A DNA stretch of 64,000 nucleotides, taken from Streptomyces sp. TRM70350 (GTDB lineage: Bacteria > Actinomycetota > Actinomycetes > Streptomycetales > Streptomycetaceae). Made by a program: the position numbers and the translations under genes. The notes beneath the pieces are model-generated. The model was given only the letters and a program-made list of their open reading frames with translations, did no database searches and was not told the origin of the DNA. Shown in pieces: positions 1 to 7,694 of this stretch (positions are counted from its first letter, which is position 1; every line of letters starts with the position of its first letter). The stretch covers positions 186,001 through 250,000 of the forward strand of contig NZ_JAHUXH010000004.1 in NCBI RefSeq assembly GCF_019219825.1, read 5' to 3'.

Positions 1-1
1 C

Positions 2-280
2 GACTGGTACCTGCTGCCGGAGGAGGACCGGCGCCGGATGCTCGCCGACCACGGCAAGATGGCCCGCGGCTACCCCGACGTGCGCGCCAACACGGTCGCC
101 TCCTTCTCCCTCGGCGACTACGAGTGGCTCCTCGCCTTCGAGGCCGACGAGCTGTACCGCATCGTCGACCTCATGCGCCACCTGCGCGGCTCGGAGGCCC
201 GGCTGCACGTCCGCGAGGAGGTCCCGTTCTTCACCGGCCGCCGCAAGGAGATCACAGAACTGGTCGCGGGCCTCGCCTGA
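2..280 (+). CDS. hemQ: Coproheme decarboxylase HemQ, C-terminal part (5' end outside window)
   Basis: The reading frame is open from the first bases and gives the last 92 residues of a chlorite-dismutase-family protein. The stretch around [21 protein letters not shown] and the later [17 protein letters not shown] is the well-conserved end of actinobacterial HemQ. HemQ decarboxylates coproheme III to heme b at the end of the coproporphyrin-dependent heme pathway, in the cytosol. The N-terminal half and start lie upstream of the window. The gene converges on the peptidase gene that follows, 130 bases away. The family call rests on recognition of the conserved tail only. Confidence 0.9.
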   Translation, partial: DWYLLPEEDRRRMLADHGKMARGYPDVRANTVASFSLGDYEWLLAFEADELYRIVDLMRHLRGSEARLHVREEVPFFTGRRKEITELVAGLA

Positions 281-410
281 GGGCCGGGGGCCGCGGGGTT
301 GTTCCTGCGGGCCGGTTGGCAGGCGTCGTTCGACCGGCGGGCTGCCGCGAGGGGCCCCGGACTCGCCGGTCGGCGGGCCCCGCCCGGTCAGCGCAGCTCC
401 GGGCGCCTGG

Positions 411-2045
411 TCAGCGCGCGCTCGCCGCAGCCTCGGCCTTCCGTGCGGGATCTTCCTGGCGCGCGGTCGCGCCCGGCTTTGGCTCCGGGTGTGGTGCGCA
501 GGACGCGTGGCGGGTCGGGAGGCGGCCCTGGAGCAGGTAGGCGTCCACGTGGGCGTTGACGCACGGGTTGGGGCCGCCCGCGATGCCGTGCGTGCCGGAG
601 TCCCGCTCGGTGACCAGGACCGAGCCGGACAGTCGGCGGTGGAGTTCGAGGGCGCCGTCGTAGGGGGCGGCGGCGTCCCGCTCGGCGGCCAGGATCAGCG
701 TCGGTGGCAGCTCGCCCGGCCCGGTCCGCACGTCGAGCGGCCGCTGACGCGGCGCCTGCCAGTACGCGCACGGCAGGTTCAGCCACACGTTGTTCCACGT
801 CTCGAACGGCGCCACGCGCGCGAGCCGCGTGTTGTCCCGGTTCCAGACCTTCCACTCCGTCGGCCAGGGCGCGTCGTTGCACTCGACGGCCGTGTAGACG
901 GCACGGGAGTTCTCCGCCTCCACGGCCGCCTTCTCGTCCGGCGTGGCCAGTTCGATCAACGGCTGCGGATCGCCCTTGAGATACGCCGACAGCGCCTCGG
1001 CCCGCCCCGGCCAGTAGTCGTCGTAGTAACCGGCCTCCAGAAACGCGCTCTGCAACTGCCCCGGCCCGACCTTCCCGCCCGCCGGTTTCCGGGCGAGCCG
1101 CGCCCGCGCGGTGTCATAGCCGCGCTGCACCTCCTGAGGCGTGGCGCCCAGCCCGTACACGCCGTGATGCCTGGCGATCCACTCCTTCATGTCCGCCCAG
1201 CGGCCCTCGAACGCCGCCGACTGGGCGAGGTTGTTGCGGTACCAGATCTGCGCCGGATCGGGGTTCACCGCCGCGTCGAACACCATCCGCCGTACGTGCG
1301 TGGGGAACAGCGTCGCGTACAGCGCCCCGAAGTAGGTGCCGTACGACGCGCCCATGAACGTCAGCTTCACCTCGCCCAGCGCGGCGCGCAGCACGTCCAG
1401 ATCACGGGCGTTGTTCAGGGAGTGGTAGTGCCTGAGCACGCTGCCCGACCGCTGCGCGCACCCGCGCGCGTAGGCCTTCGCCTGCGCGATGCGCTCCTGC
1501 TTGTACGACTCCGAGGGGTGCGTCGGCTCGGGCGTGGGCCCCTTGAAGTGCTGCTTGGGGTCCTGGCAGGACAGCGGCGCGGACCGGCCGACCCCGCGCG
1601 GGGCGTAGCCGACCAGGTCGTACGCGGCGGCCAGGCGCTTCCACTCGGGGAGCAGGCCGACCAGCGGGAAGAGGAGACCGGAGGCGCCCGGACCGCCGGG
1701 GTTGTAGACCAGGGCGCCCTGACGGGGCACCCTGCGCTTGCTGTTGTGCGGGTCGCGGTGGGTGGCCCGCACCCGGCTGACGGCGAGCCCGATCTGCTTG
1801 CCGTCGGGCCGCGCGTAGTCGAGGGGGACGGTGACCGTGCCGCACTCCATGTCCTTCGGCAGGTCCTGCGCGTCGGCGCACCGGCCGAAGTCGATCCCGG
1901 CGGCCGCGGCACGCGCGGCGGCCACGGCGGTGCCGCGCAGCTCGGCCGCCGCCTCCGGGTGGGCCGGTGCGCCGACGGCCGGGGCGGAGACGACGGTGGT
2001 GAGGAGCAGGGAACCGGCGGCCGTGTAGAGGGCGGCAGTTCTCAT
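411..2045 (-). CDS. Secreted alpha/beta hydrolase, TAP-like peptidase
   Basis: A 544-residue exported serine peptidase of the tripeptidyl-aminopeptidase (TAP/SlpD-like) family, expected to remove N-terminal peptides outside the cell. Residues 1-25 form a signal peptide ending near VGAPA. The oxyanion-side NPGGPGASG lies near residue 115, the nucleophile elbow GASYG places the catalytic Ser at 234, and the late LILAAERDAAAP and TERDSGTHG segments carry the likely Asp and His. The C-terminal TAP-like domain with paired Cys residues is present. The ATG at 2045 was chosen because a GAAGGGA ribosome site precedes it and the signal peptide starts there. Its ATG overlaps the stop of the frame-corrected upstream gene as ATGA, which suggests coupling. 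Confidence 0.88.
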   Translation of the reverse strand: MRTAALYTAAGSLLLTTVVSAPAVGAPAHPEAAAELRGTAVAAARAAAAGIDFGRCADAQDLPKDMECGTVTVPLDYARPDGKQIGLAVSRVRATHRDPHNSKRRVPRQGALVYNPGGPGASGLLFPLVGLLPEWKRLAAAYDLVGYAPRGVGRSAPLSCQDPKQHFKGPTPEPTHPSESYKQERIAQAKAYARGCAQRSGSVLRHYHSLNNARDLDVLRAALGEVKLTFMGASYGTYFGALYATLFPTHVRRMVFDAAVNPDPAQIWYRNNLAQSAAFEGRWADMKEWIARHHGVYGLGATPQEVQRGYDTARARLARKPAGGKVGPGQLQSAFLEAGYYDDYWPGRAEALSAYLKGDPQPLIELATPDEKAAVEAENSRAVYTAVECNDAPWPTEWKVWNRDNTRLARVAPFETWNNVWLNLPCAYWQAPRQRPLDVRTGPGELPPTLILAAERDAAAPYDGALELHRRLSGSVLVTERDSGTHGIAGGPNPCVNAHVDAYLLQGRLPTRHASCAPHPEPKPGATARQEDPARKAEAAASAR

Positions 2046-2976
2046 CGCGTATCCCTTCGGTGCGCGGCAGCGACAGAAGGGATGCTTCGTAGGGTCGTCG
2101 GCGAAGGCAAGCACAGGCGGCCGGTGTCGGCCCCAATGCGCCCGTACGCCGCGCGCACCCTCGGATCTCGTGTCAGACGCCCGTACGGCCCGCGATGCGC
2201 GAAGGCCGCGCGCAGGTCCGGCTCGCCGACCGCGCGGATGCCGCGTACGGCGACCGAGGTGAGGCAGGCGCGGTCGTCCCCGGTGTCGCCCGCGTGCCGG
2301 GCCGGCGCCCCCAGCAGCCGCTGCCCGGCCGGGGAGGCCCAGCGCGCGTACGGGGGGCCTCGATCCGGGCCAGGACGAGGCAGCTCAGGCAGAGGACCAG
2401 CGGCAGGGCGAACCAGAGGGCGATCAGATGCCGGGGCACCTCGTCCTGAGCCGGCATCAGCAGCGCGGCCACGCCGAGCGCCGGCACGGCGGCCGCGGCG
2501 AGCCGCACCTGACGCACCCCCGCACCAACGGTGGTCCTCGCCCCGGCCGGCACGGCGAGACCGGCGCTGACGAGCCGGTCGGCGAGGCCGTGCACCGCGT
2601 CGGTGGCGGCCGCCGCGGCCCGTACCGGCGCGATGGGGGACTGCCCCTCCGGCCCGATGGCCCCTATCACCGACCGCTCGATGTCGTCCCGGCCGCGCGG
2701 GTCCACGACGGTCGCCCAGCCCGTGTGCGCGAGGAGCAGCCGCCGCTGGCGCGCCATCGACACCAGCGGCAGATCGGTGACCCGCGCCGGACCGCCGGAC
2801 AGGAACGCGGCCTCGTACAGCGTCAGCTCGTACAGCGTCGGATCGTGGTGCGCGCCCGCTTCCGCGTCGACGTCCGCGGCCCGTACGGCGGCCAGGCACA
2901 GCCGGGTGCAGGCGAGACCGGCCAGGGCCAGGCCAGCAGGAGAAGGAGGACCCAGAACATGCCGTGGCCAGGGCAT
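2042..2976 (-). pseudogene. TIGR04222-domain membrane protein gene, apparently frameshifted
   Basis: The uninterrupted frame runs 2976-2173 (267 residues) and holds the family core: LTLYEAAFLSGGPARVTDL, LLLAHTGWATVVDP, SVIGAIGPEGQSPIAPVRAA and a hydrophobic pair near residues 165-205. The expected C-terminal text, YARWASPAGQRLLG and LTSVAVRGIRAVGEPDLRAAF, is instead in another frame after a run of six C (minus strand, about 2351-2356); one extra base there would join them. The usual hydrophobic start MFWVLLLLLAW (ATG at 2960) is likewise out of frame and needs one base near 2930. With both corrected, the gene ends at 2042, overlapping the next ATG. These could be sequencing errors in G/C runs or true decay. 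The function is unknown; it follows a DUF692 gene by 10 bases. Confidence 0.7.
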
Positions 2977-2986
2977 GTCGTTCCGG

Positions 2987-4339
2987 TCAGCGGCGCAGCA
3001 GCACCCGGCGGGCCCGCGCCATCCGCGAGCGCGGACGCGGCGCAGAACCGGACCGCTCCAGCCACCACTCCCGCAACTGACGCCGTGCCCGCGCCTCCTG
3101 CGGCCGCCCGGCGAGCAGCAACTGCTCGGCGAAGTCCAGCGCGTCCCGCCGGTAGCCGCCGGTCATCGGATGCCGCTGGGCGTACGCCAGGAAGGCGGGC
3201 CGGTAGGCGGCCCCCAGGATCACCGGCAACTCCGGTGCGACCTTCGCCACCACATCCGCCCGCTTTCCGGCCAGGGCCCGTGCCTGCACCCCGAGTCGCA
3301 CTCGGTCGAACCCTTCGGGGACGGGGGTACCGGCGACCAGCGCGGAGAGCAGCGCCGCCTGGGCGAGGGCGAGGCGCTGACGGGCGGGCTCCGGGGCGGA
3401 GTCGTGATGCGTGGGGTCGGCAGGCTCGGACGCGGAGTCGGCGGAATCGCGCGCTGTCGCGCGAGCCGTGACGGTGGAAGCCCCGGAAGCACCCGGTATC
3501 GCCGCCCGGGCCCGCCGTCCCTCCTCCAGCGCCGCCCGGATCTCCGCCAACTCCCGCTCCAGCTCTGCCGGTTCGGGAAAGTTCTCGTCCCTCTCCAGCA
3601 GGACCCCCGGCGGGGACACACGGGCCGCGAGGTCGGTCAGGACGGCGAGGACCGGCCGGGGGACCGGGTGGGCGTGGCTGTCGTGCCAGACGCCGTCGCG
3701 TTCGAAGCCGCCCGCGACATGGACGTACGCGATGGCCTCCAGCGGGAGTTCGGCGAGCGCCTTGGCCGGGTCCTCGCCGCGGTTGACGTGGTTGGTGTGC
3801 AGGTTCGCCACGTCGATCAGGAGCCGTACGCCGGTCCGGTCGGCCAGCTCGTACAGGAACTGTCCCTCCGTCATCTCCTCGCCCGGCCAGGAGATGAGCG
3901 CGGCGACGTTCTCCACCGCGAGCGGCACGGGCAGCGCGTCCTGGGCGATGCGGACGTTCTCGCACAGCACGTCGAGGGCGTCCCGGGTGCGCGGTACGGG
4001 CAGCAGGTGCCCGGCCTCCAGGCGTGGGGAGGCCGTGAGCGGGCCGCCCGCCCGGACGAAGGCGATGTGCTCGGTGACCAGAGGGGAGCCGAGCGCCTCC
4101 GCCCGCTCGGCGAGGGCCGAAAGGCGCGCCGGGTCGGGCCGGTCGGCGCCGCCGAGGCCGAGGGAGACGCCGTGCGGGACGACGGTCAGTCCGCGTTCGC
4201 GCAGCCGCAGCAGCGCGTCGGGAAGGTGCCCGGGGCAGACGTTCTCGGCGACGACCTCTACCCAGTCGATGCCCGGCATGCGCTCCACGGTGTCCGCGAT
4301 CTCCGGCCGCCACCCGATTCCGGTTCCCAGTCGCTCCAT
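2987..4339 (-). CDS. DUF692 multinuclear non-heme iron oxidase (MNIO), with C-terminal partner-like domain
   Basis: A 450-residue protein. Residues 1 to about 280 are a DUF692 TIM barrel of the MbnB/TglH family, whose members oxidise Cys or related residues of ribosomal peptides using a di- or tri-iron centre. Likely metal ligands visible are H56, H91, E143, D176, H181, H184, H207, D220, H222 and E249 ([12 protein letters not shown] and WHDSHAHP are typical). After an A/S/T-rich linker, residues ~325-450 resemble the HvfC-like (DUF2063-type) partner proteins usually encoded separately. ATG at 4339 has a strong AAGGAGGGGG site; the upstream 36 codons of open frame lack one. It likely forms an operon with the TIGR04222 gene. 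The substrate peptide is not apparent. Confidence 0.85.
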   Translation of the reverse strand: MERLGTGIGWRPEIADTVERMPGIDWVEVVAENVCPGHLPDALLRLRERGLTVVPHGVSLGLGGADRPDPARLSALAERAEALGSPLVTEHIAFVRAGGPLTASPRLEAGHLLPVPRTRDALDVLCENVRIAQDALPVPLAVENVAALISWPGEEMTEGQFLYELADRTGVRLLIDVANLHTNHVNRGEDPAKALAELPLEAIAYVHVAGGFERDGVWHDSHAHPVPRPVLAVLTDLAARVSPPGVLLERDENFPEPAELERELAEIRAALEEGRRARAAIPGASGASTVTARATARDSADSASEPADPTHHDSAPEPARQRLALAQAALLSALVAGTPVPEGFDRVRLGVQARALAGKRADVVAKVAPELPVILGAAYRPAFLAYAQRHPMTGGYRRDALDFAEQLLLAGRPQEARARRQLREWWLERSGSAPRPRSRMARARRVLLRR

Positions 4340-4530
4340 GACCCCCTCCTTCACCTCTGTCGTGCACCTGGATCCGCTGTGTCGTCTCCTTCGACGGACC
4401 GCTGTTTCCGGCGTGAGGGGGGTATGGCCCCGGCCCCGGGACTCCAACCCTGCTGCGTGCGCCTTCAGAGCAACATTTGAGGTTGCCAGGAGGTACGCGG
4501 GACCGGCCCCGGATGTTCAAACACCCTGGT

Positions 4531-5238
4531 TCAGCGCAGCGCCGGATGGTCGGCGACGACGGTGCAGCTGCCGGCGGCGATCTCGGTGTACCCGGCGTCA
4601 CGCACCAACGGCAGCCCGGATGTGGTGAGTTGACGCCAGCGGGTCGGCTCCGCGGTCCGGACGGCGAGCGGGAACCCCGCCTCGCGCCAGGCCGCGCGCT
4701 CCTCGTCCGGCAGTTCCCACCAGGCGAGTTGAGCGCCGTGCCCGGCCTGCGCCATCGCCTTGCCGGCCGACATGTCGACCTCCGGGTTCAGCCACAGCAC
4801 CGGCGCGCTCGTGTCCGCCTCGACCGGCGGCTCCGGATCGTCGAGATCGGTTCCGGAAACCTGCAGCCGCGCCAGCTCCTTGGGCCACCCGTCCAGCGGG
4901 ACGGGCGGAAACACCCTCACTTCCGCGGACTTCCCCGTCACCGTGATCCCGGGCAACGCCTCGGCCCGCCGCCACTCGGCGCCCCGGGCCCGCCGCACCA
5001 CCTTCCGAATCCGCGCGTCCTGCCAGTCCCGCATGGCCTGGGCCCACTCCCCGTCGCCCCGCGAGCGCTCATCACTGAGCATGACGAGCACGGCACGGGC
5101 GGCGGTTTCCAAGGCGTCGGTACGGGCGGGAGGCGCACCCTTTTCGATCCGCACCACCAGAGGCAGTACGAACTGAGGCGCGGTATCGCGTGCGCTGGGC
5201 TCGGACCGGAAGGGACTGTCAGTCGGTTCGGTAGTCAC
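4531..5238 (-). CDS. Peptidyl-tRNA hydrolase II-like protein
   Basis: A 235-residue cytosolic protein. The C-terminal 100 residues carry the PTH2-type signature in MSAGKAMAQAGHGAQLAWW (residues ~158-176), matching the glycine-lysine, Ala-Gln and His positions of Pth2 enzymes that release peptides from peptidyl-tRNA. The N-terminal ~130 residues (a segment rich in charged residues and a VRVFPPVPLDGWPKEL stretch) are typical of the long actinobacterial versions and have no known role. The gene is single, with no close partner on its strand. An alternative is a Pth2-fold protein with another function; catalytic activity is inferred from fold only. Confidence 0.72.
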   Translation of the reverse strand: MTTEPTDSPFRSEPSARDTAPQFVLPLVVRIEKGAPPARTDALETAARAVLVMLSDERSRGDGEWAQAMRDWQDARIRKVVRRARGAEWRRAEALPGITVTGKSAEVRVFPPVPLDGWPKELARLQVSGTDLDDPEPPVEADTSAPVLWLNPEVDMSAGKAMAQAGHGAQLAWWELPDEERAAWREAGFPLAVRTAEPTRWRQLTTSGLPLVRDAGYTEIAAGSCTVVADHPALR

Positions 5239-5260
5239 GCCGTCCAGTCTGCCAACTCGA

Positions 5261-5302
5261 GGGGCGCGGCGAACTGCGCGATCAACCCACTACAACCCGC
5301 AC
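5261..5302. repeat. Copy of dispersed Streptomyces intergenic repeat
   Basis: The GGGGCGCGGCGAACTGCGCG stretch followed by ATCAACCC and CAACCCGCACC is a diverged copy of the GC-rich repeat found in many streptomycete intergenic spaces. Related copies in this window lie at 13255, 30884 and 35803. Confidence 0.6.
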
Positions 5303-5318
5303 CCCGAAACCGAACCCA

Positions 5319-5501
5319 CTACCCCGAACAAGCCGTACGCTGCGCCTCCAACCACTCACACTGCGGACACAACGTGATCCCCTTGTACGACTCCGGATAC
5401 TCCGTAGGCTCCCGGCACAGCACGCACTCCGCGTACGGCGGCCCGTCCGCCTTGGGCGGCCTGCTCGCGTCGATCAGACAGTAATCGTCACCGTCGCTCA
5501 T
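5319..5501 (-). CDS. Small Cys-rich protein, zinc-ribbon-like
   Basis: A 60-residue protein with two CxxC pairs, CVLC near residue 27 and CPQC near residue 45, separated by a short Tyr/Glu-rich stretch, as in a zinc ribbon. ATG at 5501 has a GGAGG ribosome site five bases upstream. It sits 18 bases upstream of the polysaccharide deacetylase gene's stop, on the same strand, so the deacetylase gene precedes it in transcription. No function can be assigned; such single-domain proteins are common in streptomycetes. Metal binding is inferred from the Cys spacing. Confidence 0.7.
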   Translation of the reverse strand: MSDGDDYCLIDASRPPKADGPPYAECVLCREPTEYPESYKGITLCPQCEWLEAQRTACSG

Positions 5502-5519
5502 ACCTCCAGCGTATGCCGC

Positions 5520-6374
5520 TCATGACAGCCCGCCGGAGGCCGTCGCTCCGATCAGTTCGGACACCTTCACGAACCGATACCCCTGCCGCCGCAGCTCCGG
5601 CACGATTCTCCGAATCGCCCGCTCGGTCGTCGGCGCCGCACTCCGCGTGCAGTGCAGCACGACGACCGACCCCGGCCGCACCCCCTGAAGCACCTGCCGG
5701 GCCACCGCATCCGCGTCCGTCGCGAACGCGTCCCCGCCCACCACGTCCCACTGCACCGCCGTCACGCCGGTGGCGCTCAGTGCCCGCAGCGCCCGCTGGT
5801 CGTAGCAGCCACCGGGGAACCGGAAGTACGGCTTGGCGTCCGGCACCCCCGCCCGGCGGAACGCCGTGTACGCCCGCTCCACGTCCGCCCGCATCCGCTC
5901 CTCCTCGATGGTCGGCAGGCCGTAGCAGTCGGCGGTGAAGGCGTAGTGGCTGTAGGAGTGGTTGGCGACCTCGAAGAGCGGGTCCCGGCCGATGCCGCGG
6001 GCCTGGATCGGGTACTCCTCCGCCCACCGGCCCGTCATGAACACGGTCGCCGGCACCTTCAGCGCCCGCAGCGTCGCGATCAGCTGCGGGTTGTCGAAGC
6101 GTTCACCCTGGGCTGCCCGTGGCCCCTGGTCGGCGGTCATGTCGGCGTCGAAGGTGAGCGCGACGGTCTTGTCCCCGCTGCGCGGGCCGCTGGTGAACAC
6201 CGGCGTGAGACCCGCGGGGCCGGGGGCGAGGGTGGGAGGCGCCGAGGGGGAGGGGGCGGGCGTCGAGGGGACCGCCGTACGGCCGCCGCCCCGTGGCGCC
6301 TCGGCGGTGCCGCAGGCGGCGAGGGCGGCGCTCAGGACACAGACCGTGATGACGCTGCGTGCATGTGTGATCAC
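5520..6374 (-). CDS. Polysaccharide deacetylase (NodB-type) lipoprotein
   Basis: A 284-residue exported lipoprotein. The signal peptide ends in a lipobox with Cys21 (ALAAC), followed by a P/S-rich linker to residue ~55. The carbohydrate esterase family 4 motifs are clear: TFDAD with the catalytic base and metal Asp at 76 and 78, and the HxxxH metal pair in NHSYSH at H139 and H143; FRFPGGCY near residue 185 is the usual substrate-side motif. Members remove N- or O-acetyl groups from peptidoglycan, chitin or similar glycans outside the membrane. The substrate cannot be read from sequence. Confidence 0.88.
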   Translation of the reverse strand: MITHARSVITVCVLSAALAACGTAEAPRGGGRTAVPSTPAPSPSAPPTLAPGPAGLTPVFTSGPRSGDKTVALTFDADMTADQGPRAAQGERFDNPQLIATLRALKVPATVFMTGRWAEEYPIQARGIGRDPLFEVANHSYSHYAFTADCYGLPTIEEERMRADVERAYTAFRRAGVPDAKPYFRFPGGCYDQRALRALSATGVTAVQWDVVGGDAFATDADAVARQVLQGVRPGSVVVLHCTRSAAPTTERAIRRIVPELRRQGYRFVKVSELIGATASGGLS

Positions 6375-6506
6375 CGTATGAAAGTATGACGTTCAGGTCG
6401 GCGCGGTCGCCGACGCGACCGCCGGGTCACCCGGCCGGCGGCCTCCGCCACGGACCGCGCACCGCGAACGTCGTCCCCGGCGTGTAGCAGTTGACGTTCC
6501 TGCTGG

Positions 6507-7586
6507 TCACGGAGCGTCGGTACGGCCCGGGGTGGGGTGCGGTTCCTGGGTGAGGCCGGGGGTGCCGTCGGGTTGCTGGATGAAGCTCGCGGTGTCGTCG
6601 GGTTGCTGGGTGAGGCCCGGGGTGCCGTCCGGCTGCTGGGTGAGGCCGGGGATGTCGTCGCGTTGCTGGGTGAGGCCGGGGGCGTCGCCGGGTTGCTGGG
6701 TGAAGCTCGCGGTGTCGTCGGGTTGCTGGGTGGCGCCCGGGACGAGGCGGGGGTCCCGTGCGAGACCCGTCGCCTGGTTCGGTCCCTGGGCGGTCTGGCC
6801 TTGGGCGTGGCCCTGTGTGTGGTCCGCCGGCAGCGGTGCCCTCTCCAGGAAGCGCAGCAGCTCCACCGGGAACGGGAGCACGAGCGTCGAGTTCTTCTCG
6901 GCGGCGACCGCCACGACCGTCTGGAGCAGCCGCAGCTGGAGCGCGGCGGGTGTGTTCGCCATCTGCTGGGCCGCCTCGGCCAGCTTCTTGGACGCCTGGA
7001 ACTCGGCGTCGGCGTTGATGACCCGGGCCCGGCGCTCGCGGTCGGCCTCGGCCTGGCGGGCCATGGAGCGCTTCATCGTCTCCGGCAGTGACACGTCCTT
7101 GATCTCGACCCGGTCGACCTGCACGCCCCAGCCGACGGCCGGGCTGTCGATCATCAGCTCCAGACCCTGGTTGAGCTTCTCGCGGTTGGACAGCAGGTCG
7201 TCCAGGTCGCTCTTGCCGATGATCGAGCGCAGCGAGGTCTGGGCCATCTGGGAGACCGCGAACTTGTAGTCCTCGACCCTGATCAGCGCGCTCGCCGCGT
7301 CGACCACCTTGAAGTACACGACGGCGTCCACGCGCACGGTCACGTTGTCGCGGGTGATGCCCTCCTGGGCCGGCACCGGCATGGTGACGATCTGCATGTT
7401 GACCTTGTTCAGCCGGTCCACGAACGGAACGATCAGCGTGAATCCGGGCGCCCGTACGTCCCTGAGCCGACCGAGCCGCAGCACCACACCGCGTTCGTAC
7501 TGCTTGACGACGCGGGCCGCCGCGGACAGGTACACGGCGACCGCGGAACCGCCCATGGCGACCGCCACCAGGAGATCTTCGAGCAT
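6507..7586 (-). CDS. Slipin (SPFH/band-7) membrane scaffold protein with decapeptide-repeat tail
   Basis: A 359-residue stomatin-like protein. A membrane segment occupies residues ~5-25, then the SPFH domain (~25-190: VVKQYERGVVLRLGRLRDV, DNVTVRVDAVVYFKV, IKDVSLPETMKRSMARQAEA) and a coiled stretch to ~245. Slipins build membrane microdomains and control partner proteases; NfeD partners are common, but none is adjacent here. The tail (286-355) is seven repeats of ten residues and is unusual. ATG at 7586 is preceded by GAGGGGG and removes 24 codons of weakly coding open frame. Confidence 0.88.
   Translation of the reverse strand: MLEDLLVAVAMGGSAVAVYLSAAARVVKQYERGVVLRLGRLRDVRAPGFTLIVPFVDRLNKVNMQIVTMPVPAQEGITRDNVTVRVDAVVYFKVVDAASALIRVEDYKFAVSQMAQTSLRSIIGKSDLDDLLSNREKLNQGLELMIDSPAVGWGVQVDRVEIKDVSLPETMKRSMARQAEADRERRARVINADAEFQASKKLAEAAQQMANTPAALQLRLLQTVVAVAAEKNSTLVLPFPVELLRFLERAPLPADHTQGHAQGQTAQGPNQATGLARDPRLVPGATQQPDDTASFTQQPGDAPGLTQQRDDIPGLTQQPDGTPGLTQQPDDTASFIQQPDGTPGLTQEPHPTPGRTDAP
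6522..6731 (-). repeat. Seven in-frame 30-bp repeats in the slipin tail
   Basis: The codons for slipin residues 286-355 repeat every 30 bases. The units read TQQPDDTASF, TQQPGDAPGL, TQQRDDIPGL, TQQPDGTPGL, TQQPDDTASF, IQQPDGTPGL and TQEPHPTPGR. Two units are identical, which points to recent duplication. The copies likely vary in number between strains. Confidence 0.9.
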
Positions 7587-7634
7587 GACGACCCCCTCAT
7601 CAGAGGCCCGTGATGTCTGTTCCTGTAACGATAT

Positions 7635-7682
7635 GCCCGGTGCCCGGTCCGGGGCCATGGGGCTGCGGACCGGGCACCGGGC
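7635..7682 (-). terminator. Stem-loop terminator after the SulP gene
   Basis: A perfect 17-bp inverted repeat (7635-7651 with 7666-7682, arms GCCCGGTGCCCGGTCCG and its complement) with a 14-base loop lies 13 bases past the SulP stop. It separates the carbonic anhydrase-SulP unit from the slipin gene. Confidence 0.8.
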
Positions 7683-7694
7683 GAACGGCGTGGG

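Noticed and set aside
489..2570. 693-codon open frame opposite the TAP-like peptidase
   Set aside because: It mirrors the codon structure of the real gene, is Arg/Gly/Val-rich without any family motif, and spans two real genes. It is a high-GC shadow.
6522..6731. 30-bp repeats as a non-coding satellite
   Set aside because: They keep the slipin frame exactly and code for a regular decapeptide, so they are part of the gene.
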